Assembly: GCF_000310145.2 (NCBI RefSeq)
Contig: NZ_AMXA01000016.1
Span: 1-64,000 of the forward strand
DNA from: Thauera sp. 28
GTDB lineage: Bacteria; Pseudomonadota; Gammaproteobacteria; Burkholderiales; Rhodocyclaceae
Length of the DNA stretch: 64,000 nucleotides
Direction: 5' to 3'
The notes beneath the pieces are model-generated. The model saw only the letters and a program-made list of their open reading frames with translations, was not told the DNA's origin and did not search any database. Both the position numbers and the translations under genes were made by a program. Shown here in pieces: positions 9,557-19,810 of the stretch (the stretch's first letter is position 1; every line of letters starts with the position of its first letter).

Positions 9557-10186
9557 ATGATCAAGCGTTCCCTGCTGCTCTCGTCGTTGTTGCTGGTCGC
9601 CGGCAGCCTCCAGGCTCAGGACCAGGCTCCGGACCTCGCCAAGGCGAAACAGACCGCCGAGACGCTCTGCGCGGCCTGTCACGGCGCCGATGGCAACAGC
9701 CAGCTCTCGGCCAACCCGAAGATCGCCGGGCAGCATGAAGACTACCTCTTCAAGCAACTGCGCGAATTCAAGGGCTGGAACGGCAACACCCCGGCGCGTG
9801 AAAACGCAGTCATGTCGGCCATGGTCGCCGGCCTCGAGGAAGACGACATGCGGGCGCTGGCACGCTACTACGCCTCCTTCGAGCTGCAGCCCGAGCCGGC
9901 CAAGAACCTCGACACCATCGAGCGCGGCCGTGCCATCTGGCGTGCCGGTATCGCCGACAAGGGCGTGCCTGCGTGCGCAGCCTGTCACGGCCCCGCCGGC
10001 GCCGGCATGCCTGCACAGTACCCGCGCCTGTCCGGGCAGTTCGCCGAGTACACCGAAGCGCAGATGAAGTCCTTCCGCGACGGCGTTCGCCACAACGACC
10101 CGAACAGCATGATGCGCATGATTGCGCTCAAGATGACCGATGCGGAAATCAAGGCCGTTTCGGACTACGCTGCCGGCCTGCGCTAA
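9557..10186 (+). CDS. Diheme cytochrome c4
   Basis: This 209-aa periplasmic protein has a cleavable signal peptide (residues 1-20, ending SLQA). Two class I cytochrome c domains carry heme sites CAACH at residues 38-42 and 140-144, each followed by HGADG or HGPAG. The distal methionines lie in segments such as NAVMSAM and NSMMRMIA. Cytochrome c4 passes electrons from bc1 or quinol oxidation to terminal oxidases. Length is typical (about 200 aa), and position opposite engB supports the call. Confidence 0.93.
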   Translation: MIKRSLLLSSLLLVAGSLQAQDQAPDLAKAKQTAETLCAACHGADGNSQLSANPKIAGQHEDYLFKQLREFKGWNGNTPARENAVMSAMVAGLEEDDMRALARYYASFELQPEPAKNLDTIERGRAIWRAGIADKGVPACAACHGPAGAGMPAQYPRLSGQFAEYTEAQMKSFRDGVRHNDPNSMMRMIALKMTDAEIKAVSDYAAGLR

Positions 10187-10549
10187 GCAACTGCAGTCCG
10201 CGGCAACGGGGGCGGCCCACCCGCCCTGGTTGCCGCGGCGGGCCGCAGCCCTGCCCTCCTTGAGCGCCGCAGCCCTCCCTTCCGGCTGGTTTCCAGCCCC
10301 TCGGCGCCGATTCCTCGGTCCGCTCCAGCCGTCCCAGGCGAGCCCTGCGCTGCTGGCCCCGCGCGTGTGCTGCGCCGCTCCGGTGAGCCTCCGCGCCCGG
10401 ATTGCGCCGCCTGAGATCGCCGTACCGCCCCGCTTTCAAGTCCGCATGCAGAGGCGACGGTGGCGCCCCGCCCACGATCACGCTGGCGACCTGCCGCACG
10501 CCAGACCCATGACGCCGAAGGCCGGCCCTCACTCAGGACCACGACAGCC
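10187..10549. other. Gene-free gap with a large hairpin after cytochrome c4
   Basis: This 363-base spacer lies between the cytochrome and moeA. CCGCGGCAAC (10198-10207) pairs with GTTGCCGCGG (10229-10238), with an inner GGGCGG/CCGCCC stem. The hairpin has no T tract and lies 12 bases past the cytochrome stop. It may stabilise the mRNA 3' end or act as a weak terminator. The rest is GC-rich with no convincing gene, repeat or promoter. Confidence 0.5.
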
Positions 10550-11800
10550 ATGAATTCCTCCAGCACAAGCACCGATCCCGCACGCAGCTTTCTGTCGGTC
10601 GATACGGCACGCGCAGCCATACTGGACTCACTCTCTCCGCTGTGCGGCTGGGAAAAAGTGGCCGTGCGAGCGGCGCTTGGCCGCGTACTGCGTACCGACG
10701 TCATCGCCCCTTACAACGTCCCTTCGCATGACAACTCGGCGATGGACGGGTACGCGATCCGTGCTGCAGATCTCGATGCGGGCACCGACACCGCGCTCGC
10801 CGTGGTCGGCACGGCCTACGCCGGACGGCCGTTCTCGGGCATCGTCGGCGCGGGCCAGGCAGTGCGCATCATGACGGGCGCTTCGATCCCGCAAGGCGCG
10901 GACACCATCGTCGTGCAGGAGGTCGTGCGCCGCAGCGACGACCGGGTCTTCGTGCCTGCAGGCCAGAAGAAGGGCCAGAACCTTCGCCGCGCAGGCGAGG
11001 ATCTCGCCGAAGGCGGGGTCGCCCTTGCCGCGGGCCGGCGCTGCGGCCCGGCGGAACTCGGCCTGATCGCCTCCCTGGGCATTGCCGAAGTGGATGTATA
11101 CCGGCCACTGCGCGTGGCATTTTTCTCCACCGGCGACGAGATCGCCTCGATCGGCCGGCCGCTCTGCCCTGGCGAGGTCTATGACAGCAACCGCTACACC
11201 CTCTTCGGCGCACTGTCCCGGCTGGGCTGCGACTTGATTGACATGGGGGTCATCCCCGACCGGCCCGATGCGCTGGAGGCGGCCTTTCGCGACGCGTCGG
11301 AAGCGGCCGACGTGATCATCACCAGCGGCGGCGTCTCGGTGGGAGAGGCGGACTTCATCCGCGAGATGATGGCGCGCATGGGCGAGGTCGCGTTCTGGAA
11401 ACTGGCGATCAAGCCTGGACGGCCGATGGCCTTCGGCCGCATCCGCAATGCAGTGCTGTTCGGACTCCCGGGCAACCCGGTCGCCGTCATGGTCACCTAC
11501 TTTCAGTTCGTCCAGGACGCGTTGCTCAAGCTCATGGGCGTCACCCCACTGCCACCCGCCCAGCGCTTTGCCGTCCAGGCGGCCTTCACCCTGCGCAAGC
11601 AGCCAGGACGTACCGAGTACCTGCGCGGACGCCTGCAGCGCGACGGCGCAGCATGCTCGGTCGCCCTCGCCGGCGCTCAGGGCTCGGGCGTGCTCAGCTC
11701 GATGTCGGAGGCCGACTGCTTCGTCGTCCTTCCCGAAGACTGCCTGTCGGTGCAACCGGGCGACACCGTTTACGTTCAACCCTTCCACGGCCTGCTCTGA
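10550..11800 (+). CDS. moeA: Molybdopterin molybdenumtransferase MoeA
   Basis: This 416-aa protein inserts molybdate into adenylylated molybdopterin, the last step of molybdenum cofactor synthesis. Visible are the N-terminal [29 protein letters not shown], the MoCF-domain motifs STGDEI and [12 protein letters not shown], and [13 protein letters not shown]; a C-terminal beta-barrel domain ends the protein. The start at 10550 is preceded by AGGACC. No other mo genes are present. The rpiA start lies 26 bases on. Confidence 0.94.
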   Translation: MNSSSTSTDPARSFLSVDTARAAILDSLSPLCGWEKVAVRAALGRVLRTDVIAPYNVPSHDNSAMDGYAIRAADLDAGTDTALAVVGTAYAGRPFSGIVGAGQAVRIMTGASIPQGADTIVVQEVVRRSDDRVFVPAGQKKGQNLRRAGEDLAEGGVALAAGRRCGPAELGLIASLGIAEVDVYRPLRVAFFSTGDEIASIGRPLCPGEVYDSNRYTLFGALSRLGCDLIDMGVIPDRPDALEAAFRDASEAADVIITSGGVSVGEADFIREMMARMGEVAFWKLAIKPGRPMAFGRIRNAVLFGLPGNPVAVMVTYFQFVQDALLKLMGVTPLPPAQRFAVQAAFTLRKQPGRTEYLRGRLQRDGAACSVALAGAQGSGVLSSMSEADCFVVLPEDCLSVQPGDTVYVQPFHGLL

Positions 11801-11826
11801 GCAGCCATCCTCCCGGACTCCAAGCC

Positions 11827-12486
11827 ATGACCCAGGACGAACTCAAGAAAGCCGCCGCCCATGCCGCGCTGGACTACATCACCGAGGGCACCATCGTCGG
11901 CGTCGGCACCGGCTCGACGGTCAACCACTTCATCGACGCCCTGGCCGGCATGCGTGAACGCATCCGCGGCGCCGTATCGAGCTCCGAGGCGAGTTCGGCC
12001 CGCCTGCGCGCGCACGGCATCGACGTGTTCGATCTGAACAGCATCGACACCCTCCCTGTATACGTCGATGGCGCCGACGAGATCGACGCAGGCTTCGCCA
12101 TGATCAAGGGCGGCGGCGGCGCCCTGACGCGCGAGAAGATCGTCGCCGCGGTTGCCGAGCGCTTCGTGTGCATCTGCGACGCCAGCAAGCGCGTCGACGT
12201 GCTTGGCCGCTTCCCGCTACCGGTCGAGGTGATCCCGATGGCGAGCAGCCATGTCGCCCGTGCGCTGCGGCGCCTGGGCGGCGAACCCCGCATGCGCGAG
12301 GGCTTCGTGACCGATAACGGCAACCTGATCCTCGACGTCCACGGCCTGTCGATCGATGCCCCGATCGAGATGGAAGCGCGCATCAACCAGATCGTCGGCG
12401 TCGTCACCAACGGCCTGTTCGCCGAGCGCGGCGCCGACATCCTGCTGCTGGCAACCGCCGGCGGCGTCGAGCGCTACGTTCGATAG
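11827..12486 (+). CDS. rpiA: Ribose-5-phosphate isomerase A
   Basis: This 219-aa enzyme interconverts ribose-5-phosphate and ribulose-5-phosphate in the pentose phosphate and Calvin pathways. Family motifs are visible: [28 protein letters not shown] (catalytic Asp) and [13 protein letters not shown] (catalytic Glu). Length equals E. coli RpiA. It supplies the phosphoribulokinase substrate used by the cbb genes about 30 kb away, though it is not clustered with them. Confidence 0.95.
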   Translation: MTQDELKKAAAHAALDYITEGTIVGVGTGSTVNHFIDALAGMRERIRGAVSSSEASSARLRAHGIDVFDLNSIDTLPVYVDGADEIDAGFAMIKGGGGALTREKIVAAVAERFVCICDASKRVDVLGRFPLPVEVIPMASSHVARALRRLGGEPRMREGFVTDNGNLILDVHGLSIDAPIEMEARINQIVGVVTNGLFAERGADILLLATAGGVERYVR

Positions 12487-12571
12487 GGCGGAGCAAATCA
12501 GGACGGCAAGAGCAGGATGAAACAAAAGCTTAACAAATGCCTGCTAGCCTTCCATTTCTTCCGACTGGACC

Positions 12572-13276
12572 ATGGCAACAATGACTCAACACACTCTCAA
12601 GCAGTTCGACGTCGAACTCGAAGAAATCCGCCGCGGCGTACTGCAGATGGGCGGTCTGGTCGAAACCCAGGTCGCACGCGCGCTGGAAGGCCTGGCAAGT
12701 GGCGACCTGGCCCTGCTGGATGCGGTTACAGCGGGAGACAAGGAAGTCAACCTGGCACAGATCCAGCTCGATGACGAATGCAGCCGGCTCATCGCCCGGC
12801 GCCAACCTGCCGCCACCGACCTGCGCTTCGTACTGTCGGCAATCAAGGCCGTGGCCGACCTCGAGCGCATCGGAGACGAAGCCAAGAAGATCGCGAAGGC
12901 AGCCCGCCGCCTGCATTCGGCCGACGTACCTTTCACGCCGCGCGTGGGCCTGAGCCAGTCCGCTCAACTCGTGCTCGAGATGCTGCGTACCGCGCTCGAC
13001 GGCTTCGCCCGCGCAGACGCCAGCCACGCTCAGGAGATCAAGCTCAAGGACGCCGAGGTCGACACCCAGTTCAAGGGCACGATGCGCCAGCTCATCACCT
13101 ACATGATGGAAGATCCGCGCACCATCACCAGCAGCCTGGAGACGCTGTTCATCGCCAAGTCGATCGAGCGCATCGGTGATCACGCGATGAACGTCGCCGA
13201 GCACGTCGTCTATATGGTGAGCGGCGAAGACGTCCGCTTCGAAAACACGCAAGCCGTGCTCGGCGGAAAGCACTGA
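12572..13276 (+). CDS. phoU: Phosphate-signalling protein PhoU
   Basis: This 234-aa protein is made of two PhoU three-helix repeats, with the family motifs VDLARIQ-like NLAQIQLDDECSRLIARRQP, RFVLSAIKAVADLERIGDEAKKIA and the second-repeat ERIGDHAMNVAEHVVY. PhoU restrains the PhoR/PhoB response and the Pst phosphate transporter. No pst or phoBR gene is in this window. It ends just before a bidirectional terminator. The ribosome-binding site before 12572 is weak; MTQHTLKQ three codons on is an alternative start. Confidence 0.93.
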   Translation: MATMTQHTLKQFDVELEEIRRGVLQMGGLVETQVARALEGLASGDLALLDAVTAGDKEVNLAQIQLDDECSRLIARRQPAATDLRFVLSAIKAVADLERIGDEAKKIAKAARRLHSADVPFTPRVGLSQSAQLVLEMLRTALDGFARADASHAQEIKLKDAEVDTQFKGTMRQLITYMMEDPRTITSSLETLFIAKSIERIGDHAMNVAEHVVYMVSGEDVRFENTQAVLGGKH

Positions 13277-13304
13277 GCGGCCGCACGAATCGAAGCCGCG
13301 GTAA

Positions 13305-13342
13305 AAGAAAAACGGGGATGCGCAGGCATCCCCGTTTTTCTT
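13305..13342. terminator. Bidirectional rho-independent terminator between phoU and yggX
   Basis: A perfect 17-base inverted repeat (13305-13321 with 13326-13342, loop GCAG) has its A-rich left end and T-rich right end forming T tracts on both strands. It separates the convergent phoU and yggX genes. Confidence 0.9.
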
Positions 13343-13357
13343 GCCGATCGCCCGGGT

Positions 13358-13630
13358 TCAGTTGCTGGGCGGTACGTAGCCTGAGACCTGATCCGCGCCA
13401 CCTTCGAAGAAGTGCTTCTCCATCTGTTCGGCGAGGTACTTGCGCGCGCGCGCATCCATCAGGTTGAGGCGGTTCTCGTTGATCAGCATGGTCTGGTACT
13501 TGACCCACTGCTGCCATGCCTCTTTCGAAACGCTCTCGAAGATGCGCTTGCCGAGCGCGCCCGGAACCGGCGGAAGGTCCAGACCTTCGGCCTCACGACC
13601 GAGCTTCACGCAGTTGACCATGCGAGCCAT
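13358..13630 (-). CDS. yggX: Probable Fe(2+)-trafficking protein YggX
   Basis: This 90-aa small cytosolic protein has the conserved N-terminus [18 protein letters not shown] with the single reactive cysteine C7, then [16 protein letters not shown] and the C-terminal [17 protein letters not shown]. The family protects Fe-S clusters from oxidation and helps iron supply. Length is as expected. It precedes the bidirectional terminator shared with phoU. Confidence 0.95.
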   Translation of the reverse strand: MARMVNCVKLGREAEGLDLPPVPGALGKRIFESVSKEAWQQWVKYQTMLINENRLNLMDARARKYLAEQMEKHFFEGGADQVSGYVPPSN

Positions 13631-13700
13631 CTTTCAATCCTCTCTGCTGTCGGGTTCATTGATACACGAAGCCCCGATTCTAGCCGATTCGGCGCAAACC

Positions 13701-15062
13701 CTAGGCGCCCATCCGTCCCGACACCGTCGCGCGGTTGCGCCCCTCGCTCTTGGAGCGGTAGAGCGCCTCGTCGGCCGCCGCCACGAGCGCGTCACCACGT
13801 CGGGCATTTGCCGGGAAGCGCGCAATGCCCACGCTCGCGGTAACACCCACTTCATCACCCTCGAAGCAGAATCGCGACGCCGCGACCGTCTCGAGCAAAC
13901 GGTGCGAAAGCTCGAGCAACTCATCAATGCTCGCATCGGGCACAAGCAGGGCAAATTCGTCGCCACCGATACGGAAAAGCAGTTCGTTCCTGCGCACGAT
14001 GCGCCCGAGCGCCCGTGCAAGTCCAACGAGCACCTCGTCTCCCGCCTGGTGCCCGAATGAGTCGTTGATGGGCTTGAAGCCATCGAGATCGAAAGCGAGC
14101 AGGCCCACTGCCGAATGTCGCCGCTCGGCGTCCGCGAGCAAGCGCTCGAGCTCCTCGTGGAAACGGCGGCGATTGTAGAGCCCGGTCAGTTCGTCGCGCA
14201 CCGCCAGCTCCACCAACTGCCGCGAGGTCCGGCGTGCCTCGCTCACGTCCTCGTAGATCCACACCCGGCCGATACCTCGCCCCTGCTCCCCCCCCTGCAC
14301 GACGGCCGAGCGATCGGTCACCACACGACCATCAGCGAATACGAACTCGTGCTCCTCGCTTGCGGATTCCCGGCCACCCACCACCGCATCGATATGACCG
14401 AAGTACGCTTCAGGATCTGCCAGCACGTGCGCGGCCTGGCGCTTGAGCACGGCCTCCCTGCTGCCGACCAGCTCCGTAGCGGGCGGATAGGCCCAGATTT
14501 CGAGCATGGCGCGGTTGTGGTAAAGCACGCGACGGTCATGATCGATGAACAGGATCCCCAAGCGGATCAGATTCAAGAGGGCCGACAAACGCTGGCGCTC
14601 GTCGTTGCTGCGCAACAGGTAGTGCTCACGCAGGGCCTGAGCGCGGCGCAACTCGGCCACCGTCTCGAGCAATGCGTACTCGGCCTCCTTGCGCGCCTGG
14701 ATATCCTCGGCCGACAGGCGCAGGCCGCCAGCCCGACGCCGCCAGTGCATGGCGACCCACACCACCCGCCCATCGCGCGCCACCAGACGCAACTCGAAAT
14801 CCTGCGGCAAGCCGGTGTCGAGCACCTGCCTGGCCATACGCCGACAGAAATCGCGATCCGACTCGTGGAGCAGGAACGCAAAGAAGTCCCCGGCCGCAAT
14901 GCAGTCGGCAGGCGCCTGCGCGGTGAGCCGGCCAATCGAGGGACTGATCCAGGTCAGACGCAGCGCCTCGTCGAACAAGGCTTCGACGCCGTGAACGCCC
15001 TCGGCCAGCTCGCGCAGGCTGGCGAGCTCATCGTCCCGGTCCAGCTTGCGCCCCCAGATCAT
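13701..15062 (-). CDS. PAS-PAS-GGDEF diguanylate cyclase
   Basis: This 453-aa soluble protein has two PAS-like sensor regions (about residues 25-130 and 155-280) and a C-terminal GGDEF domain with the intact motif at residues 366-370 (RIGGDEFALL) and the start RDELTGLYNRRRF. It should make cyclic di-GMP. The allosteric I-site position reads RRNE, not RxxD, so product inhibition may be lost. No transmembrane segment is seen. Its ATG overlaps the argA stop (ATGA), so it is translationally coupled to argA. Confidence 0.9.
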   Translation of the reverse strand: MIWGRKLDRDDELASLRELAEGVHGVEALFDEALRLTWISPSIGRLTAQAPADCIAAGDFFAFLLHESDRDFCRRMARQVLDTGLPQDFELRLVARDGRVVWVAMHWRRRAGGLRLSAEDIQARKEAEYALLETVAELRRAQALREHYLLRSNDERQRLSALLNLIRLGILFIDHDRRVLYHNRAMLEIWAYPPATELVGSREAVLKRQAAHVLADPEAYFGHIDAVVGGRESASEEHEFVFADGRVVTDRSAVVQGGEQGRGIGRVWIYEDVSEARRTSRQLVELAVRDELTGLYNRRRFHEELERLLADAERRHSAVGLLAFDLDGFKPINDSFGHQAGDEVLVGLARALGRIVRRNELLFRIGGDEFALLVPDASIDELLELSHRLLETVAASRFCFEGDEVGVTASVGIARFPANARRGDALVAAADEALYRSKSEGRNRATVSGRMGA

Positions 15063-16438
15063 AAGGTCTTGACGAACACCTTCGAGCGCCGCTGAAGGTT
15101 GTAGAGCTCGCGCTTCTGGCGCGGCAGCGCCTCCGGGCCGATCTCGCTGAAGCCGCGCTCGCGGAACCAGTGTGCGGTGCGCGTGGTGAGCACGAACAGG
15201 CGCTCCAGGCGCTGCAGGCGCGCCCGCCGCTCGATGCGCCGCAGCAGCTGGTCGCCAAGCCCGGCTCGGCGATACTCGGGCATGACCGCCAGGCAGGCGA
15301 GTTCGGCGGCGTTTTCCTCGCTGAACGGATAAAGCGCTGCGCAGCCGACCAGAACACCATCGTGTTCGACCACGGTGAAGCGTTCGATCTCTTGTTCCAG
15401 CAGTTCACGCCCGCGCCTGACCAGGGTGCCGTCGGCCTCCATCGGCGATATCAACGACACCAGCGCCGCCACGTCGTCCACCGAGGCCTCACGCAGGCGG
15501 AACAGCGGGTCGCGCGACACCACCGTACCGACGCCGGCATGGGTGAAGAACTCGAGCAGCAGGCCGCCGTCGAGGTCGCGATCGATGAGGTGGCAGCGAG
15601 CAACACCCTTGCGCACTGCACGAATCGCACTCGGCAGGAAGAAGTGCAGGTCCTCGGTCAGGCCTTCGCCAGTGTCGAGCTTGCGCTGGGCCTCGTCCGC
15701 GGTGACCGACTCGATGAGCAGGCCTGCTTCGTCAAGCAAGCCAGGGGCGTCGCACAGGTAAATGAGCTTCTCGGCCTTGAGTGCGACCGCCACCGCCTCG
15801 GCCACTTCTTCCATGGCCAGATTGAAGATCTCGCCGGCCGGCGACACGCCGAGCGGCGTGATGAGCACAACGTTCTGCTGGTCGAGGTCGGCGTTGATCT
15901 CGTCGGCGATGATCTTGCGCACGGCGCCGGTGTACTGGTAATCGACGCCTTCCATCACCCCGACTGGCCGCGCGGTGATGAAATTGCCACCGGTCACGCG
16001 CATATAGCTGCCGGCCATCGGGGTATTGGGCAAGCCCTGGGAGAGCAGCGCCTCGACCTCGAAGCGGGTCACCGCCATGGCCGACTTGACGCACTCGAGC
16101 GCCTCTGCATCGGTGACGCGCAAACCGTGGTGGAAGCGCGACTCCAGGCCGCGACGAGCAAGCTCGGCGTCGATCTGGGGACGCGCGCCATGCACCAGCA
16201 CGAGGCGGATGCCGAGCGCCGCGAGAAGGTTGCAGTCGTAGGCGAGGCTTTGTGCGCGCTCACCGGCTGCCACCTCGCCACCGAATCCGACGACGAAGGT
16301 ACGGCCGCGAAAGGCGTGGATATAAGGCGCCGCGCCGCGCACCCAGGCGACGAACTGAGCCGTGGCGTCATCGACCCGCGGCACGGTGGGAGAGGAAGAA
16401 GTAGATCCGGGGCTGGCGTTGTTGTTTTCGGCGCTCAC
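15059..16438 (-). CDS. argA: N-acetylglutamate synthase (ArgA, kinase-like plus GNAT domains)
   Basis: This protein of about 459 aa has an amino-acid-kinase-like domain (VVGFGGEVA, LVLVHGARPQID, GGNFITARPVG) followed by a GNAT domain (LACLAVMPEYRRAGLGDQLL). It acetylates glutamate, the committed step of arginine synthesis, and the kinase-like domain normally binds arginine for feedback control. I chose the GTG at 16438 (MSAENNNA); a TTG at 16486 would add 16 poorly conserved residues. The stop overlaps the following diguanylate cyclase gene. Confidence 0.93.
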   Translation of the reverse strand: MSAENNNASPGSTSSSPTVPRVDDATAQFVAWVRGAAPYIHAFRGRTFVVGFGGEVAAGERAQSLAYDCNLLAALGIRLVLVHGARPQIDAELARRGLESRFHHGLRVTDAEALECVKSAMAVTRFEVEALLSQGLPNTPMAGSYMRVTGGNFITARPVGVMEGVDYQYTGAVRKIIADEINADLDQQNVVLITPLGVSPAGEIFNLAMEEVAEAVAVALKAEKLIYLCDAPGLLDEAGLLIESVTADEAQRKLDTGEGLTEDLHFFLPSAIRAVRKGVARCHLIDRDLDGGLLLEFFTHAGVGTVVSRDPLFRLREASVDDVAALVSLISPMEADGTLVRRGRELLEQEIERFTVVEHDGVLVGCAALYPFSEENAAELACLAVMPEYRRAGLGDQLLRRIERRARLQRLERLFVLTTRTAHWFRERGFSEIGPEALPRQKRELYNLQRRSKVFVKTL

Positions 16439-16564
16439 ACATTCACCGCTGCTGAAGCCGGGCGTGCGCGCGGGCTGCCCGGCCAAATGGAATTGATGCC
16501 GGAATTCTAGCCCGGATCCTCCGCCGCAGCGCGGCCCTCGCCGCCGAAAGGGCGGTGCAGCGCG

Positions 16565-17167
16565 CTAATCGGCCTTGTACGGCCCCGCACCAAGCCCGAT
16601 CGGCGCCGGTGCGGCAGCGACCAGCCGGGAGAAGATCTGCGCAAAGTCCTCCTCGCCTGCCCTGGCGCCTGCGCGCGCGCCGCTCAAGGGATCATCGGCA
16701 ATGAAGCCGGCATTGGCCCTGTCCCAGTCCTCGGCGGTGAAGTACTTGCGGATCAGCGGCAGCACCTCACGCTCCTCGGTGATCATATGGCTGCGGTAGA
16801 AGGCCGCATAGTCCTCGAAAGCACGCTTGAAAGCCTCGAATCCGCCCGTGGGGTCCTGCGCGTAGCCCTTGACCGCAGCATCCAGCACGGCGATGCGCGC
16901 CTCGGCTTGAGCGTGCTCGGCTTCGAGACGGTCGAGCGCGGCATCGGCATCATGCGTGAGTGCGCGCAGCGGCCCGAAGAGGAACTCGTCTTCCTTCGGG
17001 TGGTGGCGCCTTTCGGGGTAGGCATCGAGGTAGTGCACCATCGCCTCGAGCAACTTGTGGTCGGGCTGCAGGCGGCCCGCACCGATCTCGCCGATCATGT
17101 GGCGGATGGCGTGGATGATCGCCGCCAGCGACTGGTGTTCGTCCATCAGGATGCGCATCGCGTCCAT
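16565..17167 (-). CDS. Hemerythrin HHE domain protein
   Basis: This 200-aa cytosolic protein starts MDAMRILMDEHQSL with AAGGACA upstream. Candidate diiron ligands are in DEHQSLAAIIHAIRH, HHPKEDEFLF, EAEHAQAE and RSHMITEEREVL, a typical four-helix HHE arrangement. Such proteins bind oxygen, NO or act in iron/oxidative stress; the specific role here is unknown. It lies downstream of the livF gene on the same strand, separated by 43 bases, so it may be read from the liv operon. Confidence 0.85.
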   Translation of the reverse strand: MDAMRILMDEHQSLAAIIHAIRHMIGEIGAGRLQPDHKLLEAMVHYLDAYPERRHHPKEDEFLFGPLRALTHDADAALDRLEAEHAQAEARIAVLDAAVKGYAQDPTGGFEAFKRAFEDYAAFYRSHMITEEREVLPLIRKYFTAEDWDRANAGFIADDPLSGARAGARAGEEDFAQIFSRLVAAAPAPIGLGAGPYKAD

Positions 17168-17210
17168 GGGAATGTCCTTTAACGTTTGGGGTCCGGCTTC
17201 GCGGGCGAGC

Positions 17211-18002
17211 TCAGGTCGACAGCATCGCCTGGTGCTTGCCACCAAAGCCGAGATAGGCCTCGATCACGCGCGGGTCATCCGCGAGTTCGTGCGCCGGGCC
17301 CTGCATGGCGATCTGGCCGGTCTCGAGCACATAGGCGTAGTCGGCCACCTGCAGCGCGGCGCGCGCGTTCTGCTCGACAAGCAGGATCGACACGCCGCGC
17401 CGGCGCAGCTCGCTGATGATGCGGAAGATCTCGCGCACGATCAGCGGCGCAAGCCCGAGGCTCGGCTCGTCGAGCATCAGCAGCTTGGGCTTGGCCATCA
17501 GCGCGCGGCCCACCGCCAGCATCTGGCGCTCGCCACCCGACATCGTGCCGGCGTGCTGATCGCGGCGCTCCTTCAGACGCGGGAACAGCGCATAGACCTC
17601 CTCGAGCGTCTGCGCGTGGTCGCGCTTGCCCATGCGGTAGCGCTGGAAGGCGCCAAGCACCAGGTTGTCCTCGACACTCATCTCGCCGAAAAGCTCGCGC
17701 TTCTCCGGCACCAGGGTCATGCCGCGCGCAACCATGCGCTCGACCTCGGGTACCACCTCCAGGCTGCCGTCGAAGGCGACCTGGCCTCTGGAACCGAGCA
17801 CCCCCATGATCGCGGACAGCATCGTCGTCTTGCCCGCCCCGTTGGGGCCGATCACGGTGACGATCTGGCCCTCGCCGACGGTGATGCTGGCGTTGGTCAG
17901 CGCCTCCACCTTGCCGTAGGACACACACAGCTCCTTGACCTCGAGCACGGGGTTCTTCGCACTCGCGTTCGAGGGCGCGCTGGCTTGGGTTTGTTGTGTC
18001 AT
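17211..18002 (-). CDS. livF: Branched-chain/aromatic-acid-type ABC transporter ATPase LivF
   Basis: This 263-aa ATPase has Walker [10 protein letters not shown], the signature [15 protein letters not shown] and Walker [14 protein letters not shown]. The start at 18002 is preceded by GAGGAG at good spacing. With the LivG half it would energise uptake through LivH-LivM. The last gene of a leftward operon livJ-livH-livMG-livF. In this neighbourhood, next to paa genes, the transported solute may be an aromatic acid instead of leucine (inference). Confidence 0.9.
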   Translation of the reverse strand: MTQQTQASAPSNASAKNPVLEVKELCVSYGKVEALTNASITVGEGQIVTVIGPNGAGKTTMLSAIMGVLGSRGQVAFDGSLEVVPEVERMVARGMTLVPEKRELFGEMSVEDNLVLGAFQRYRMGKRDHAQTLEEVYALFPRLKERRDQHAGTMSGGERQMLAVGRALMAKPKLLMLDEPSLGLAPLIVREIFRIISELRRRGVSILLVEQNARAALQVADYAYVLETGQIAMQGPAHELADDPRVIEAYLGFGGKHQAMLST

Positions 18003-18016
18003 CGCGTTCTCCTCGC

Positions 18017-19810
18017 TCACTCCACGCCGCCCAGATAGGCTTCAAGCACCGCCGGGTTCTGCTGCACCTCTTCCGGCAGGCCTTCGGCGATCTTCTGGCC
18101 GAACTCCATCACCACCACGCGATCGACCAGGTTCATCACGAAATCCATGTCGTGCTCGACGATCAGCGTGGCCATGCCTTCCGAGCGCAGCCTCTTCAGG
18201 AGTTCGGCGAGCGCCTGCTTTTCCTTGTAGCGCAGGCCGGCCGCGGGCTCGTCGAGCAGCAGCAGGCAGGGGTCGGCACACAGGGCACGTGCGATCTCAA
18301 GGATGCGCTGCTGGCCAAGCGCAAGACTGCCGGCCTCGTCGAACATATGGTCCTTGAGACCCACACGCTCGATCTGGTGCGCGGCCTCCTTGAGGATGCG
18401 CGCCTCTTCGGCGCGGTCCAGGCGCCAGGCCGAGCTGAGCACGCCCTTGTGGCTGCGCAGGTGTGCGCCGATGGCCACGTTCTCGAGCACGCTCATGGTG
18501 GGCAGCAGCTTCACATGCTGGAACGTGCGGCTCATGCCCATGCGGGCGATCTCACGCGAGTCGCGACCGGCCACCGGCTTGCCCAGGAACAGCACCTCGC
18601 CCGAAGTCGGCGTATCGACACCCGAGATCTGGTTGAACATCGTGCTCTTGCCCGCACCGTTGGGGCCGATCAAGGCGAGGATCTCGCCGGCCTTGACCTC
18701 GAGGCTCATGTTGTTGTTCGCTACCAGACCGCCGAACCTGCGCGTGACGTCCTTGGCCTCGAGGATCAGCGTCCCGGGCGCGGGCAGCGTACGCCGCGGC
18801 AGAGGCTCGGCCTGGGCATCGATCGTCTTGTGGATGGTACGCATCGGCACAAGCTTCTTGAGGATCGGCCACAGGCCCTCGCGGGCGCGGTGCAGCACCA
18901 GCACCATCAGGATGCCGAATACGATCATCTCGAAGTTGCCGCTCGCGCCCAACAGGCTCGGCAGCCAATCCTGCAGCCACTGCTTGAGCACGGTGATGAC
19001 GCCTGCGCCGACGATCGCCCCCCACACATAGCCAGCACCGCCGACCACCGCCATGAAGAGATACTCGATGCCGATATGCACACCGAACGGAGTCGGGTTC
19101 ACGAAGCGCTGCATGTGCGCATACAGCCAGCCCGAGGCACAGGCCAGCAGCGCGGCGATCACGAAGATGATCATGCGCGCACGGCCGGTGTCGACTCCCA
19201 TCGCCTCTGCCATCACCCTGCCGCCTTTCAAGGCGCGGATCGCGCGCCCTTCGCGCGAGTCGAGCAGGTTGTGGGTGGTGAGCATGCCCAGCAGCAGGAA
19301 GGCCCAGATCAGGTAGAAGATCTCGCCGCCGCCATCGAGCGTCCAGCCGAACAACTCGATGGGCGGAATGCCGGTGATGCCGGTGTGCCCGCCCAGGCTT
19401 TGCATGGTGCCGAACAGGAAGTACAGGCTGATGCCCCAGGCGATCGTACCCAAGGGCAGGAAATGGCCCGACAGCTTGAGCGTGAGCGAACCCAGCAGGA
19501 CCGCCACTGCAGCGGTAATGAGCAAACCCGCCACAAGCGTGAACCAGGGCGAAGCCCCCACCCAGGCCAGCCAGGCCGGCAGGTCCGTCGCCGTGGTCAG
19601 CGCAGCGGTGGTGTAGGCCCCCAGGCCGACGAAGGCCGCCTGGCCAAAGCTCGTGAGCCCGCCCACGCCGGTGAGCAGCACCAGGCCGAGGGCGACCATC
19701 GCATACAGGCCGATGTAGTTGAGCAGCGTCACGTAGTACGGCGACAGGATCGCCGGCACCATCAACAGCAGGGCAAGGAAGGCCCCCAGCACCAGACGGT
19801 CGGTTCTCAT
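18017..19810 (-). CDS. Fused ABC permease-ATPase (LivM-LivG fusion)
   Basis: This 597-aa protein combines two subunits. Residues 1 to about 310 are a LivM-type permease with around nine membrane segments (the EAA-like loop near [19 protein letters not shown]). From about 345 comes a LivG-type ATPase with Walker [12 protein letters not shown], the signature-region [17 protein letters not shown] and Walker [12 protein letters not shown]. There is no stop or frameshift between the halves. Its start at 19810 overlaps the livH stop as ATGA. Such fusions occur in several betaproteobacterial HAAT transporters. Confidence 0.92.
   Translation of the reverse strand: MRTDRLVLGAFLALLLMVPAILSPYYVTLLNYIGLYAMVALGLVLLTGVGGLTSFGQAAFVGLGAYTTAALTTATDLPAWLAWVGASPWFTLVAGLLITAAVAVLLGSLTLKLSGHFLPLGTIAWGISLYFLFGTMQSLGGHTGITGIPPIELFGWTLDGGGEIFYLIWAFLLLGMLTTHNLLDSREGRAIRALKGGRVMAEAMGVDTGRARMIIFVIAALLACASGWLYAHMQRFVNPTPFGVHIGIEYLFMAVVGGAGYVWGAIVGAGVITVLKQWLQDWLPSLLGASGNFEMIVFGILMVLVLHRAREGLWPILKKLVPMRTIHKTIDAQAEPLPRRTLPAPGTLILEAKDVTRRFGGLVANNNMSLEVKAGEILALIGPNGAGKSTMFNQISGVDTPTSGEVLFLGKPVAGRDSREIARMGMSRTFQHVKLLPTMSVLENVAIGAHLRSHKGVLSSAWRLDRAEEARILKEAAHQIERVGLKDHMFDEAGSLALGQQRILEIARALCADPCLLLLDEPAAGLRYKEKQALAELLKRLRSEGMATLIVEHDMDFVMNLVDRVVVMEFGQKIAEGLPEEVQQNPAVLEAYLGGVE

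Noticed and set aside
10187-10549. A riboswitch before moeA
   Set aside because: The hairpin is immediately after the cytochrome stop, not close to moeA. No conserved riboswitch element could be recognised.
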